In this document: positions 37,525-49,200 of the stretch, in pieces
Position numbering within the stretch: the first letter of the stretch is position 1
Layout: each line of letters starts with the position of its first letter
NCBI GenBank assembly: GCA_002633005.1
Contig: NMRA01000048.1
Coordinates: 734,148-798,147 of the forward strand
DNA: 64,000 bases
From: Phoronis australis
Taxonomy: Eukaryota > Phoronida > Phoronidae
Direction of reading: 5' to 3'
Made by a program: the position numbers and the translations under genes
The notes under the pieces: generated by a model
The model's input: only the letters and a program-made list of their open reading frames with translations
Database searches by the model: none
What the model was told of the DNA's origin: nothing

Positions 37525-38019
37525 ATATTATATTTATTTAAAGTCATCGTTTTGCATCAAATATTCATATAATTGTTTAACGTGCGAAAATTTGTCTACA
37601 CAACAATGCTACCCAGTCGTTAAAAACAGTTTTGAGTGGAAGAGAGTGTCTTGTGCTGGTTCATACGTGTGCACTTTTTTGTATATTCGGTCACAATGTT
37701 CACTAAGAAACGGTATTTATTGATTTTATCTCTTGCATACTTGTTAAGGCTCTAGTGCTTCTAGGTCCGTTAAATTTCGGATGTCGCTATTTGTTTAGTT
37801 ACTTTACTAGTTAGGCTGTTACTGTAGTGTTAGGGGCATTTTAACCATGTCCCCCCTATCCTGACTCCCTGAGTCCTGGCAGGCGACACTGGCGCTGCTC
37901 GCATCATGGCTTTCCCTTATTTAGAGATCCAGTTTGATCCACTGAATCATGAACTCGTTATTCAGGTATTGCCAATTTCTCAAAATCAAGGACCACTTGC
38001 TGCCTCCTGATGTCAGTGC
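37525..38019. repeat. Duplicated segment, copy 2 (after the gap)
   Basis: Matches 36652-37165 over nearly its whole length. It carries an intact ATG at 37906, opening a 20-codon frame that ends at a CAG|GTATTG donor. Confidence 0.85.
37906..37965 (+). CDS. Possible first coding exon, unrecognised (20 codons)
   Basis: ATG at 37906 begins MAFPYLEIQFDP and the frame runs to CAG|GTATTG at 37965 in phase 0; read through, it meets TGA 14 codons later. The same 20 codons are preserved in the other copy (37046-37105) except that the ATG is ATA. It faces away from the C2orf81-like gene, so the intervening DNA could be a two-way promoter. I do not recognise the peptide. A terminal exon on the same strand at 39707-39938 could belong to the same gene, but its phase needs at least one more exon between them. 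Confidence 0.35.
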
Positions 38020-38433
38020 CACTATTTCAGCTAGTACTAACTAATAGTACTGGCTGAATTGAGAAGATGGCCATCCCATACTCCCATAGACCCTTTGTAT
38101 GCTGGAAGCTTTTCTGCAAATTATGCCTCACACTGACTAAACCATCAAAGTCAGCAAGGGTATAGAAATGCACGTTGGTCCAAGGGCACGGACCAGTGGA
38201 ATTTGGCATGTGTCTAGTGGAGTAGTGAAACTTTTGAGCTGGCTAGACCGATGTCTAGCGAATGTTGAAATGGGATGGTGAAATAAATTGCCTCAATAGC
38301 CCAATGTCTCAGACTGACAGCTTTCTGTAGCCTTAGCACAGCCACCGTACTGCCCGTTGATGACTGTTTCGAGGAGTCGACATACCATAACGAATTTGAG
38401 GAAAACACACACGATGCTAGGCAGTGACTGCGG

Positions 38434-38912
38434 GCGCTTCATATGTCGGAAGCTTTTCAGCGAATTATGCCTTGTACTGACTAAAGCATCAAAGTCACAT
38501 TGTTATAAATACCTTTTGCTCACAAAGGGGCACCTTAGGAGGCTGCTGATGTATGTAGTTCCTTCCAACTCGAACAAAAACTCCCATTATCAAACTTTTT
38601 CTTTGAGCAATCCCTCGTTCAGTTTCCAAAACTGGTAACTCACCATTTTTAACACTGCGTGTGCCAGGTGGCATGATGCCATATCTCCTGGCACGTGCAA
38701 TGTTAAAAATGGTGAGTTACCAATTTTGGGAACTGAGCGAGGGATTACTCAAAGAAAAAGTTTGATAACGGGAGTATTTGGAAAGAATCAAATACATCGA
38801 CAGCCTCATAAGGTGTCCCTCTATGTGCAAGAGGTATTTATAACAACGTAGTGTTGATGTTTTAGTTGGTGCGAGGCATAATTCGTCGAAAATCTTCCGG
38901 CGTATGAAGCGC
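38434..38912. mobile_element. Long foldback (inverted repeat), arms about 230 bp
   Basis: The arm 38434-38668 is mirrored by 38687-38912. The loop holds a nested palindrome TGGCATGATGCCA (38669-38681). Moving inward, the arms share GCGCTTCATA..CGGAAG, a phrase GTTATAAATACCT, the GGAGGCTG block and GGTAACTCACCATTTTTAAC. Divergence between arms is modest but spread out, so the structure is not a fresh assembly artefact. Other partial copies lie at 35416, 38095 and 40020. A small hairpin (CAGTCTCTACTG / CAGTAGAGACTG, 38928-38957) flanks the right arm. I would class it as a foldback-type non-autonomous element; no target duplication was identified. Confidence 0.7.
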
Positions 38913-39424
38913 TATTGGAGCTTCACAGTCTCTACTGCGGAGCCAGTAGAGACTGTGGTCTCTGTCTAAATTGACGCATGCCTGGCTAAAAAGGGGGTTC
39001 CAATCGTTTCCCATCATATGAAAACGCCCAATTACGGGAATCCCATGATGACATGCAGCCTTCACAACAGGACAATCACACGTGATCATTCCAAAACTGA
39101 ATTGTGATTGGTTGACGGACAAATTAAATGAGATCGTCTGCCTAACACCAATGCCTCAGAAGCAGGATGGCAAGTGGGTAAAAGCAATGAAATGATTCCC
39201 TCACAAATGATTTTTAGTTGGTTTAGGTTATATCCAAACGGACAACTATACTAGAATTGAAAATTCTAATGCTTCGTGTCACACCTGCCAAGACTGCTAA
39301 GAAAGCACTATCTGTACATTGGCCGTAACTACTAAATTCAACTACTGTGGTACCGTGGTCCCACTTTAAACTGTCATAAATTTGCCACTTGTTAACGTAC
39401 AGTCCGAATTTTGGTATCCATGTG
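38862..39424 (-). CDS. Unrecognised two-exon coding fragment
   Basis: Exon A is 39285-39424 (acceptor GTGTTTCTTGAG, donor GGCAG|GTGTGA) and exon B is 38862-39154 (acceptor ATCCTGCTTCTGAG, stop TAA). Exon A ends with one base and exon B begins with two, giving Gly across the junction. The joined frame of about 143 residues looks protein-like: FGLYVNKWQIYDSLKWDHG, then FSFGMITCDCPVVKAACHHG, then HMMGNDWNPLFSQACVNLDR. The last 15 or so residues (HTPEDFRRIMPRTN) are read from the arm of the foldback at 38434-38912, so the C-terminus is element-derived or the element grew from this gene's 3' end. No start codon was found; 5' exons would lie above 39.43 kb. It may be a relic of a gene or of a transposon ORF. 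Confidence 0.38.
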
Positions 39425-39706
39425 CTCAAGAAACACTTAGAATTTGTTTCACAATATCAGTTTATTAGTTAATGAACTTTGAAGTTCACGCATTTTCCAA
39501 CTTCACACACAATCATGATACATGTCTGTGATGTCATCAATATCAAGGGATATTTAGTGATGGATTTTTGTACAGTAATCGCGCTTCAATTATACACATA
39601 AGGTAAAATTTCAAAGGCTTGTTCCTTTGTAAAACACTCAAAATTTTACCATTTTTTTATGATAACTAAGGTGTTTAGTCTACCCTCCTGATACACTGAT
39701 CAACAG

Positions 39707-39938
39707 ATCCAGTGGTGGATGTCACAGGTTTCAACATACGTATATCCGCTTAGTTGCTATGACAGAACTCATGAAAGTCAACAATCAATTACTTATTATG
39801 ACAGAGGGGCCATGGCTTGAAAATTTTAATGCTCACCCTGCTGTTGACTTTTGGTTTCACAAATCCACAGGAATGCGTCATGTGGATGGCCACCGATACC
39901 AATTGAGATCAGAAGTAGATGCATTGCCCTCTTTTTAA
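39707..39938 (+). CDS. Unrecognised terminal coding exon
   Basis: After a good acceptor (ACCCTCCTGATACACTGATCAACAG is pyrimidine-led) the frame is open for 76 codons and stops with TAA at 39936, which overlaps AATAAA signals at 39937 and 39941. The peptide is well balanced: RLVAMTELMKVNNQLL, then EGPWLENFNAHPAVDFWF, then TGMRHVDGHRY, ending ALPSF. The exon begins with one base, so the exon before it ends in phase 2. It could be the last exon of a gene starting at 37906 or a stranded piece of a transposon protein. I do not recognise the family. Confidence 0.38.
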
Positions 39939-40455
39939 TAAATAAAAGTTTAAACTGAAGTCACATATTTTTCCGTGCACACGTTATGCTAAATTGTAGT
40001 TGTATGGGCCGATCAGCTTCTTCTGGTGGTCAAGTTTTCTTTTATCAGTCCTTCATTCAGTTGCCCAAGTCGGCAACTGGCCATGTAAACTGCTCGTGCC
40101 AAAAGATTTGACATCATAGGCACAATTTGCCAAAAAGCTTTTGGGCGTATGAATGGCCACCATATCTACTACTAGTTGAGATGGTGGGACTGTCTACCTG
40201 ACAGTCCTGCTGGCAAGCAATCTAGATGTTCAAATCGGGAGAATTTCATTATATCACGAAAACTGCACTGCGTGGTGAGACTTTTGGCATATCAGAAGAA
40301 CTTTACTGGCTTGAGAAGGGCTCCACATAATAAGCTATATGTGAAATTTAGAAATGCAAGCTGAGACTTTGAAATTCCATCTCATGAGGGGCGAGGGCCG
40401 TTCGTTCACTTCTGTCCGTAATCAAATATCATTCAATAGAAGGGCAATTCCATTT

Positions 40456-41636
40456 GTGACGGACGTACAATCACAGAACGTTTTGATCAGTTGTGAAAAA
40501 ATGTTCATCCTAGGAAAATAATTAATACATCACTTAATAGGTCTCACTGATAGCTTTCAAAGCATGTATCAACTTTTCCCCTATCTTTTGATCTTACTGA
40601 GAAAATTGCCTTTAAAGGGGTGTGACGGACGTACGCATAGAATTTGATTTTAAAAAAAAAATTGTTAATGTGAATTCTCTGTGAGTTGCATTAAATTACA
40701 TTTTTTTTTGTTTTACATGATGATATAGTAGAATGTTTACAAAGTACACAACACTAATTTTTTGATATCTTTCAAGAAATGTTTGTCAGACAGCTCGATA
40801 GAGGTTGAGTTAGTATGACGGAGTGTACGTGATGGACGTACCATCTGAATTTCTAGTATTAAATTGTTGTGACTAAGATATCAACTTAAAATGATTCAAG
40901 CTTTTGCAGTATTTAAGCCATATTGGTCTTTTGCTACTAATTCAATGTTTTTTAATTAAAATGTACTGATTGACCTTTCATACGAAATCATCACAGGTAG
41001 GCCTATGCTAGGAATATAGGATTTTAGCTTTTTAATACATTTGATTAAAGATATAAAACAACCACCTAAAATCTTCCCTTCCCTTTGAAGATGGTAAGCC
41101 ATTTTGGTGGAAATGAGAGTGATAATCGTTTTGTATTTGACAACTATTAGTTACCAGGAAAACCTGTTTTTATGTGTTAAATAGAATAATAATTCAAGAC
41201 GAATAAGTAAATGCAACTGTCAAAATATAAAATCTGAAATAAAATCTTAAAACATCACTAACCACTGTCATAAAAACACATTCTAATTAATTGTTTTTTA
41301 AATTAGAACTCTCCCTAAGCTTGCATAAAATTATTCTCTTGACCATACCATTGATGGTTCTGCTGAATGCCATCTAAGCAATAATCATGGGTTTTTTAAA
41401 AAGTATTAGTAACAGGACTTCAGTATCTTCTTAAAACAAAGTGTGAAGCATGCTTTAGTAGACAACATCGACTTTTGGCATTCATATTCAAATCACCTGT
41501 GCTGTCCGTGAAAGCAAGACATTTTTTAATTAATTGCATTTAGGATTATGATTTAGGAATATGTAGAACTAACTAATTTTGATTGAAAACTTTTAGCGTA
41601 ACTAAACTTTTTAACACTTTTTTGTGATGGACGTAC
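40456..41636 (+). repeat. Interspersed 13-mer GTGAYGGACGTAC, four copies
   Basis: Exact or one-base-variant copies lie at 40456-40468, 40622-40634, 40829-40841 and 41624-41636, all in the same orientation, in otherwise unalignable AT-rich sequence. No gene is supported across 40.4-42.4 kb; the short ORF at 40176-40364 (RWWDCLPDSPAGKQ) looks protein-like but has no usable acceptor. Confidence 0.7.
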
Positions 41637-41657
41637 GATACCATGATATCCAGGAGT

Positions 41658-41680
41658 TGACCTTTGACCCCAAGAGGTCA
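41658..41680. promoter_or_regulatory. Nuclear-receptor DR1-type half-site cluster
   Basis: TGACCTTTGACCCC on this strand is a DR1 (GGGTCA-A-AGGTCA on the other), the arrangement bound by HNF4, RXR and COUP-TF. A third half-site AGGTCA follows at 41675. An inverted pair GGGTCA-GG-TGACCC lies at 41825-41838. They sit 1.4-1.6 kb upstream of the ENKD1 ATG. Use is unproven. Confidence 0.35.
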
Positions 41681-42458
41681 ATGATGTGTCAAAGTTGAAA
41701 TGTTATTTTTTATAAAGTTTGGGGTTCATGTGATTGCACAAATTAGATAGTATAGTGAAATACCCATAATTAGCTTTTTTATGATAATAATTAGCAACTC
41801 ACATGAAAATCAAGCTATTTTTTAGGGTCAGGTGACCCCAAAAATGGGTACATTTTGGCAAAAAAATGAAAGTTATAGGACAGTCAAATATGGGTCCTGA
41901 AACTAGAGAGAGTGGGCTTTCAGATCAGACCAAAAATGTTAGTGCAGTCACAATTTTAATTTTTTGTCTCGAGGTTGACCTTTTTACGGAATTGCCCAGA
42001 AGCAACTTGTGTGTGAATCCCACTATGTCAAGAATAAGCCACGAAGATTACTCTGACAGAACAAGGTAACTTGACAGCAAAGTTGCCAAATCAAATTTGA
42101 ATAAAAGCTGCTGATAGGTACTGACAGGGCAGGTGCACGAGTACAGCCAATCACAATTTCCCGTCCGACTAAGCAAAGTAATGCAGTATGTCATTGGATG
42201 CAAAATTTTCCATCGGCAAAAAAATTAAAAGACGCCAAGGGGAACAGCTGCTATAGCCGCCACACAGTGTACTTCAGCCGATAATGGTAGTTAGGAATAT
42301 GACAAAAAAATGTGCTTTTGTCTCCTTCAGCCAGCTGCTTTTTGTCGTAGATATCCTATTTTTTCATTCTCAGATGTCTGCAACTATGAATTTCATGAGC
42401 TGTCCAGAACTTGTAAGTGTGATGTCAAATCCGCAAAAGTGATTGGGACTTTGGCTTG

Positions 42459-42473
42459 GTAGCAAATGGCAAC
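42459..42473. promoter_or_regulatory. X-box-like site upstream of ENKD1
   Basis: GTAGCAAATGGCAAC has an intact ATGGCAAC right half and a degenerate left half. It lies about 780 bp upstream of the ENKD1 ATG. Confidence 0.35.
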
Positions 42474-42720
42474 CTCCCTATTTTCATAGCAATGAGGGCT
42501 TTTGAGGATGGATAAATCTTCCTGTTAGAAGAATTTTCTGTCACGTAGTTGTAACCAGTTTATGTTAATGACTACTAAAAAGTTGATTTGGTTATATTTT
42601 TGATTACAAAATTAATGACAACGTCCCTTAAAAACCTTTGCTGAGAAGAGTGGGAGGTTTGTTGTTAATAACTTAGTTTGTCACTGTAGTGTATTCCGGT
42701 TGTTGATTTCCAATAATGTC

Positions 42721-43279
42721 CTACCCAGCACCACCTGATGTCCCCTTTGACGAACAGGCTTCAAAATGAATCTGGCTCAGACCAGAACCAATCATAATAT
42801 TGTCTGGCCTAACATGCATTCGTATATGTGGAAACTTGTACATCAGGGATGCATACCAAAGACCCAGTGCATTTCTATTAGCTCTCCAACCAGTCACTTT
42901 TGTGACCACAATTTTATGAGGTTGCACTAGTTTAAAGGTCTTGAGCATTTTTGCGAAACACTTGCCTTTTAGTAGAATGAGTGTTCATGTCACTGACTCC
43001 GTTACCTTTTGGACTCATGAAATTTATTGAAACCACTAGCTTTTGTCTTAAGATCTTTGTCAATTGGAATGATGGGAAACTGGAGCCTTGCCCGTGTCTG
43101 TTGGGCCATAAAGGACAGGAGCGCTGCCCTGTTCTAATACTATTAAATAGCACACAATTTTGGGGAACTGGAATTTTGTTATGTAGCTTGTACTTATTTA
43201 CAAAGTGAATAGCATTGTTCTGATCTTCATTGCAGTGACCACACCACTTTGTAATGGCATCTAAGCTAAGTGGTCCCAT
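42721..43279 (-). other. Antisense open frames with one frameshift
   Basis: A 115-codon frame (43279 to 42932) is followed, one frame over, by a 75-codon frame (42948 to 42721), together about 185 codons on the minus strand and overlapping the ENKD1 first exon. Phrases such as KWCGHCNEDQNNAIHFVNKY and GWRANRNALGLWYASLMY look protein-like. This may be a decayed transposon ORF at the ENKD1 promoter. I recognise no family. Confidence 0.25.
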
Positions 43280-46200
43280 ACCCCAGCACCCTATGTTTGG
43301 GGGGCAGAACGGCTACAGCCGACCTGCCCCTAGGGTGAAGCCAGAGGCAGAGAGTATCGCGTCCATGCACAAGGGGTCTGTTGGGAATCTGTTGGAGGTT
43401 CAAGGCACAGGAGTTGGTTACTATTCATCTTCACAAAAACAAAGTAAGTATCACCAGTGTTGACCCTGGTTAACATTGGTCATCTTCTAGTTAAAAATGA
43501 GACAATGGGTTACAGTAAAAATTCACCATTTTGGGACTGAAAAGTTTTTTATTTTGCCCAACTTGAGATATTGTACCAAATTTTACACGATATAGGAATG
43601 TATTAAAATGTTGTGTGAACAAATATTTTGTGTGGTTTTAAGTTTTATGAACTGCCAAGTCTATATTCAGATTATGTTGCCTGTACAAATTGCACTGCCC
43701 TATGTTTCCAGTACAAATCTCACTGCCCCCTATGTTGCCAGTACAAATCGCACTGCCCCCTATGCTTGAGAAATGTAATAAACGCCAAAATCACCCATGC
43801 CGCAGTCTTCAGAGTCAAAAAATATAATGTTGGAGCTGAATTAAAAATGTATCTTGACTTTCCATGTGTTATTTGTTGAATCTGTGTCACTAATCTGTTA
43901 AAATGTTATTAAACAACATCAAAGTGGTGAAGCACTAAAATTTGACTGTAATCACTACGGTCTATTTATTGGGCATCTTCAATCATGAAAGTGGTAGAAG
44001 ACAGTGAACAATTAGATATTTGAAATGTGTGTGTGACTTACATATCTTTTTTACCTCTTTCTTCAGCTTGCAGCTTTGATTTTAACGTGATAAATTATGC
44101 TGCATATAAAAATAATAACATTTTAATTAGCGTATTTAGAGTTTTCAAATATTTAAAAATATTTGTAAAGTAACTACATTGTTGTTGTTGTGTTTAGAAT
44201 CACAACCAGTCAACCACCTTAACGCTAACTATAAGAGAATGAAGCAGATACAAAAAGCCTGTCGGCAGCGTGAACAGGAATCTAACAAGCCAGTTAAAGC
44301 GCTGTGGAAGTCAGAAAAATTCAGCAATGTCCAGTCCAAGGTTGCTGAAAACTTACAGGTAGGCTGTGAATTAGTTTCAACAATTTCAAGTCATTGGTCT
44401 TGTTACTTGATTGTTCACACTGCTATGGTTAAGTTAAGGCAATCCGCTCAGATTAGGGTGGAGGAGCTTTCCTGGAAAACTAAAAGTTCTGGCTAGGCCA
44501 ATGAAAACTCTGCCCTTGATTCTTACATCCTTAACAAAGGAGAGTTTTATCGCTGTGTAAGCCAGGACGGCTCTATTCATTGTTTCATATCATTAAATAT
44601 GCCTAAGTGTCTGAGTGCAATGTTCATGGCCGACACACTTTTAATGCACATCACATTTTTCTTTTTGAATAGCTGTCACTAACATTTCTTATGCTGGTAT
44701 ATTGTAGAGGGAGCCACCTCCTCCCCGACCTGGATCAGCCAACTTCCTGAGGGCTCATTCAAGGACTGGCTCCTATTCAAGAATCTCACGTTCTCCCAGT
44801 CCATGCCGGAAGGAACCACGGCCAGAAAAATTAACGGTTCCCAGGGCCTCCAGCGCTCAAGACGTAAGTAACAAAACATAGTCTGTCAAGTACAGTATGT
44901 TTAACAAGGCAATTAAAGTGCACCTTCTGTCCATAATCAACTTTTCAATTAGTTCACTGACTGTAATAAAATCGGCCACAAAAGCATAAATTTTTCACAT
45001 CGAACGGTACATGAATCGTGAGCACTTTTTAATGATTTTTTATGCTAAACATGATGAATGATTCATGTAATGTGATTGGCTTATAGTGTTCAAGCAGTGG
45101 AAAAGGTGACCAATGAGCACATCTTACTCGGCAGCAGAAATGATAGTTATGATTGTGAAGACTGTCACATTGCTTCAATTAATCAGTTTAATAGTTTTGA
45201 TGAGAGACAAAGTGTCCTTAGGCACTGTGAGATTAGCTAAAGGAACTGATTGTAAACTCAGGTAAGCTCAAAAAATAATTTACACCTACTGTGTACATTC
45301 CATTTAGGGTGTGAGCTTGTCCGTCTGCAAATAGGGGCGCTGTTACTGCGGACAGCCATGCTATGAGTATGCACTGTCTCAGATGATGTGTTTACATTGC
45401 AGCCTCCCGTTTGATTTCAAGCGGTGATAAGTTCTGACTGAGTGAAATGTGCCTGAGCATTGGTTATTCCACCTTCTGCATTATTATCATTTGCTTAACA
45501 AACAAGGCCTACCCTTGTGAATGAGTTCAGTGTCTCACTGAAATGGGTTCTTGATAAAGATACAACAGTCACTCTATCTCTATGTTGCAGTTGAGGTTGG
45601 TTCGTAACGACTTTGATTTTATCAAGATCAACGGTGTGCAGGCCCGACACACCCAAGTGAAGAGGGCGCCCAGTGCTATGGCTCTCTCTGAGGTACAGAG
45701 GAAGAAAGATGAGGAACTTCAAAACTATGAAAAAGGACAGATTCCCAAATAGTACGTACATGGGATTTTTAAAGATGAGACGTCTCTAAAGTTGGTCCAA
45801 AGTCTTAGATAACATTTGGCACACAATTTGGGCAACAAGTGAAATGTCTGACACACAATATGGCCGACAAGTGAATATCTATTTTGTCAAGTTTCTCCAC
45901 AGAAATAAACATAAAGCAAAATTTAGTCTGTTACTAGCATGGTTTGTACTGTGTAGATGTCATAAAACAACATTATTTGTAGCAAAGTAATCGAAATTTG
46001 AAAAATGGAGCTATGATACTTTTTACAATTATTCTTTTTGTGCGAAATAAGTGGAGACTTACTGATGAGTACACAAAGCATAATTTGGAGTATCACGTTG
46101 TTGATTATAAGTTTGGAAGTCCTTCTGTACACACTCTGTCCATCAACCTTCTAACAACATATTGTAAGTCCTTCTGTACACACTCTGTCCATCAACCTTC

Positions 46201-49200
46201 TAACAACATATTGTAAGTCCTTCTGTACACACTCTGTCCATCAACCTTCTAACAACATATTGTAAGTCCTTTTGTACACACTCTGTCCATCAACCTTCTA
46301 ACAACATATTGTAAGTCCTTCTGTACACACTCTGTCCATCAACCTTCTAACAACATATTGTAAGTTCTTCTGTACACACTCTGTCCATCAACCTTCTAAC
46401 AACATATTGGAAGTCCTTCTGTACACACTCTGTCCATCAACCTTCTAACAACATATTGGAAGTTCTTCTGTACACACTCTGTCCATCAACTTGCTAACAA
46501 CATATTGTAAGTAACAGCTCCAAGAGAACATTGAAGCCAGTAAAAGTGACATTTTAGATGCAATTCCTAGCAGCATTTTGCAGGCAAGCATAGTGTCCAA
46601 AGATTTAATGTGAATCTGATCAGCCATTTTGTGTTCCCAAGTTTACCAAATGTGGACGGCCCTGCATACCCCTAATGTTTTTATCAGAAATTTTACCTTA
46701 TTTTAATCTCTGTTATTGAGAATTATTTTGCTTGTATTTATGAACACGTCTATATAGGTTCATTTAAAATGCAAGTTACTTGTCATTTGTAAAGTATTTC
46801 TGGTGTTTTCACGAAAACTGAATTAAAATTAAACTACTTTTTGGAAATAATTGTTAGTTGCGTAAGACAAAATTTGACGTGTTAAACTGCAGGTCAGTCG
46901 TTCATCATGTTTTGCAATTTTTGACTTCGTGATGCTTTGATGCTTTTAACACACTGAGGGAATTAATTTACAATGCTTTAAAGTATATAATACTAATGTA
47001 TATATATATGTATATTTTTTTTTGAAAACTTATATCCTAGTAGATTAGAATAATTGTGACAGGTTTTAATGCTGAAGTTGGCATTGTGACTGGAATAACA
47101 CTCAACATTGACACAAGTCATATTTGTACTCCAAGGTCTTTGTAAAACAACTTAATTAATATTTCAATAGTAGTATGTGCTATGTTTACACACTGTGATT
47201 ATAAATGAAGTGGAATTTGCTTTGTATTGACATGCTAATTGCGTCAACTTTCAATGCAACCTAAATATGTCAATCAACAGCAAAAAGTTTCATATTTAAA
47301 AGCAGAGTGATGTAAATATAACGATGAACACCAACAATGTATCATGTGATCATCATGTGATGTATATGTTTCATTATCAAAGTTTACTACAGACCTAAGG
47401 CAGAAATTTGGTCTTAAACTCTCGCTTTGCAATTGCTGAAAAAAGGTTTGTCAAGTAATTATGAGCGCATCACAGAAATAACTTAGTAACTAGCAGTTAT
47501 TTGTATATTCACAGAAACTACGGACTTTTGCTCAAATGAGATTTAATTATTTTTAGAACAGCTGTGTGGAGCATAAGACCACATTTTTAGTCTTAAGTCA
47601 CTTTCATGAAAGAGATTCCTAGGTCCTGAATCTGATTTCTGTAGTTGAAAACTGACCAGTTCTGTGGTATGCTTCGAGTAAACGTACAAATTAGTACTTG
47701 ATAAATGAGATTTGATTAGCTAAGGTGTGAGTTTGGGCCACGATGAAATGACATTTTAAAGACAATACTAAAGGTGTGGTATTTATGAATAATTGATAAT
47801 ACTTCGGATTACCCAGTATGTTTTGGCAGTGTCACTATGTTTATATTCAAAGCTCTACTGATTTCTGGTGTGACAGGATTAAATTTCTGCTCGATGGATT
47901 GCCTTTGGGTGGAGTGTGTTAAAACTTTGCGTAGAGAAAAACGTTGTTGACCCATGCATAAAAGCAGCCAAGACAGTTAAGTAATAGCAAAATAAACAAA
48001 TATTATGTTCTAAATATATGTAGTGATGTGATTGAAAAGGAATCATCAAGTAAGTACACTTGTTCCGCTCAGTCAGTTTGGAGAGGCTAAGGTTTTATTA
48101 GCAGGGTATTTGTAATTATTTCTTGGGGTGTCTGCTTGCAAACTTTTCTCTTCCTCCGTTTAGTCACAGGCTATTGTTTAAGACTTTGACCTTTCATGTC
48201 ATAAGAGGCTTTGCACACCAACTGCCCAAGCATGATCAGTCAAAGACAGCAATTTCCTCTTCACAATATGTTGTATATCTGGGCCTCCTAGTCTTTCTTG
48301 CACTCAAAGATGGGGTCTAACTTACTACCTATTGGGTGCTTTCTGTTCTATCTACCGGAGATCATTGTTGATTCTCACCATTACAGCATCCTTTGCGACC
48401 CAACTGCTTCAGCAGACATACTGTTTTACAAGAAATTAAAAGTAATTGAAGCTCTATCTAGTGACACTGTTCCAGGCGCACCAGTACGAGTATTCATCAG
48501 AAACAAGTGTAATCATGAGATGTAATTCTTTTGTCAGGTTCAACGAAAGTTTATCCTCGTAATATAGATCTGGGTCAGTTGCATAAAATTTCCATTTTTG
48601 TCTACACACTGGTCAGTTAACGTTGATGGTACTATGATGTCACCAGTATTGTTTGAAGTGGTTATGACCCTGCCTAATGTCACAAAAAAGCAATGTTTAA
48701 TTTAGACCATCTTAGGGATATTTTTGACCAGGTTTGAACCTGTGCCCTTTGGGTGCACCTGATGATAAAAAGCGTGCCTTTTTTCAAAAAGTTGTGCCCA
48801 GCAGACTTAATGTAATTAAACTGGTAACATATGAAACAGAAACCCCAAGGGCAATCTAAATTAAAACAGTCATGTTCATAATTATAAAAGTTGCATCTTT
48901 ATTTAAAAAATCCTTAAAAAGTGTCCAAAAGTTTAAAGTTGACTGTCGCTTTGCTATTCTTCTGTCTGACAGCTCCTAAAGCAGACGTCGCTTAGTGCAT
49001 GTGATGTCACGTCCTCTGTCGGAGGATAATTGAATGTCAAGGTCGCAGCTGGAGCTGAGCAGTGCATTGTCATTTATCGATAGGACGGTCAAATATTGGA
49101 AAACCTAAATGACCTGTTAACTTGGTCTCACTTTAATGAAATCTGCGACCTATATATTACACAACTGGCTGTAAGTCTGTAAGTTGTCTAGAATTTTGCA

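Noticed and set aside
48123-48525. Two ORFs in ENKD1 intron 4
   Set aside because: The flanking exons 4 and 5 join in phase across a Tyr codon and the human protein has no insert there.
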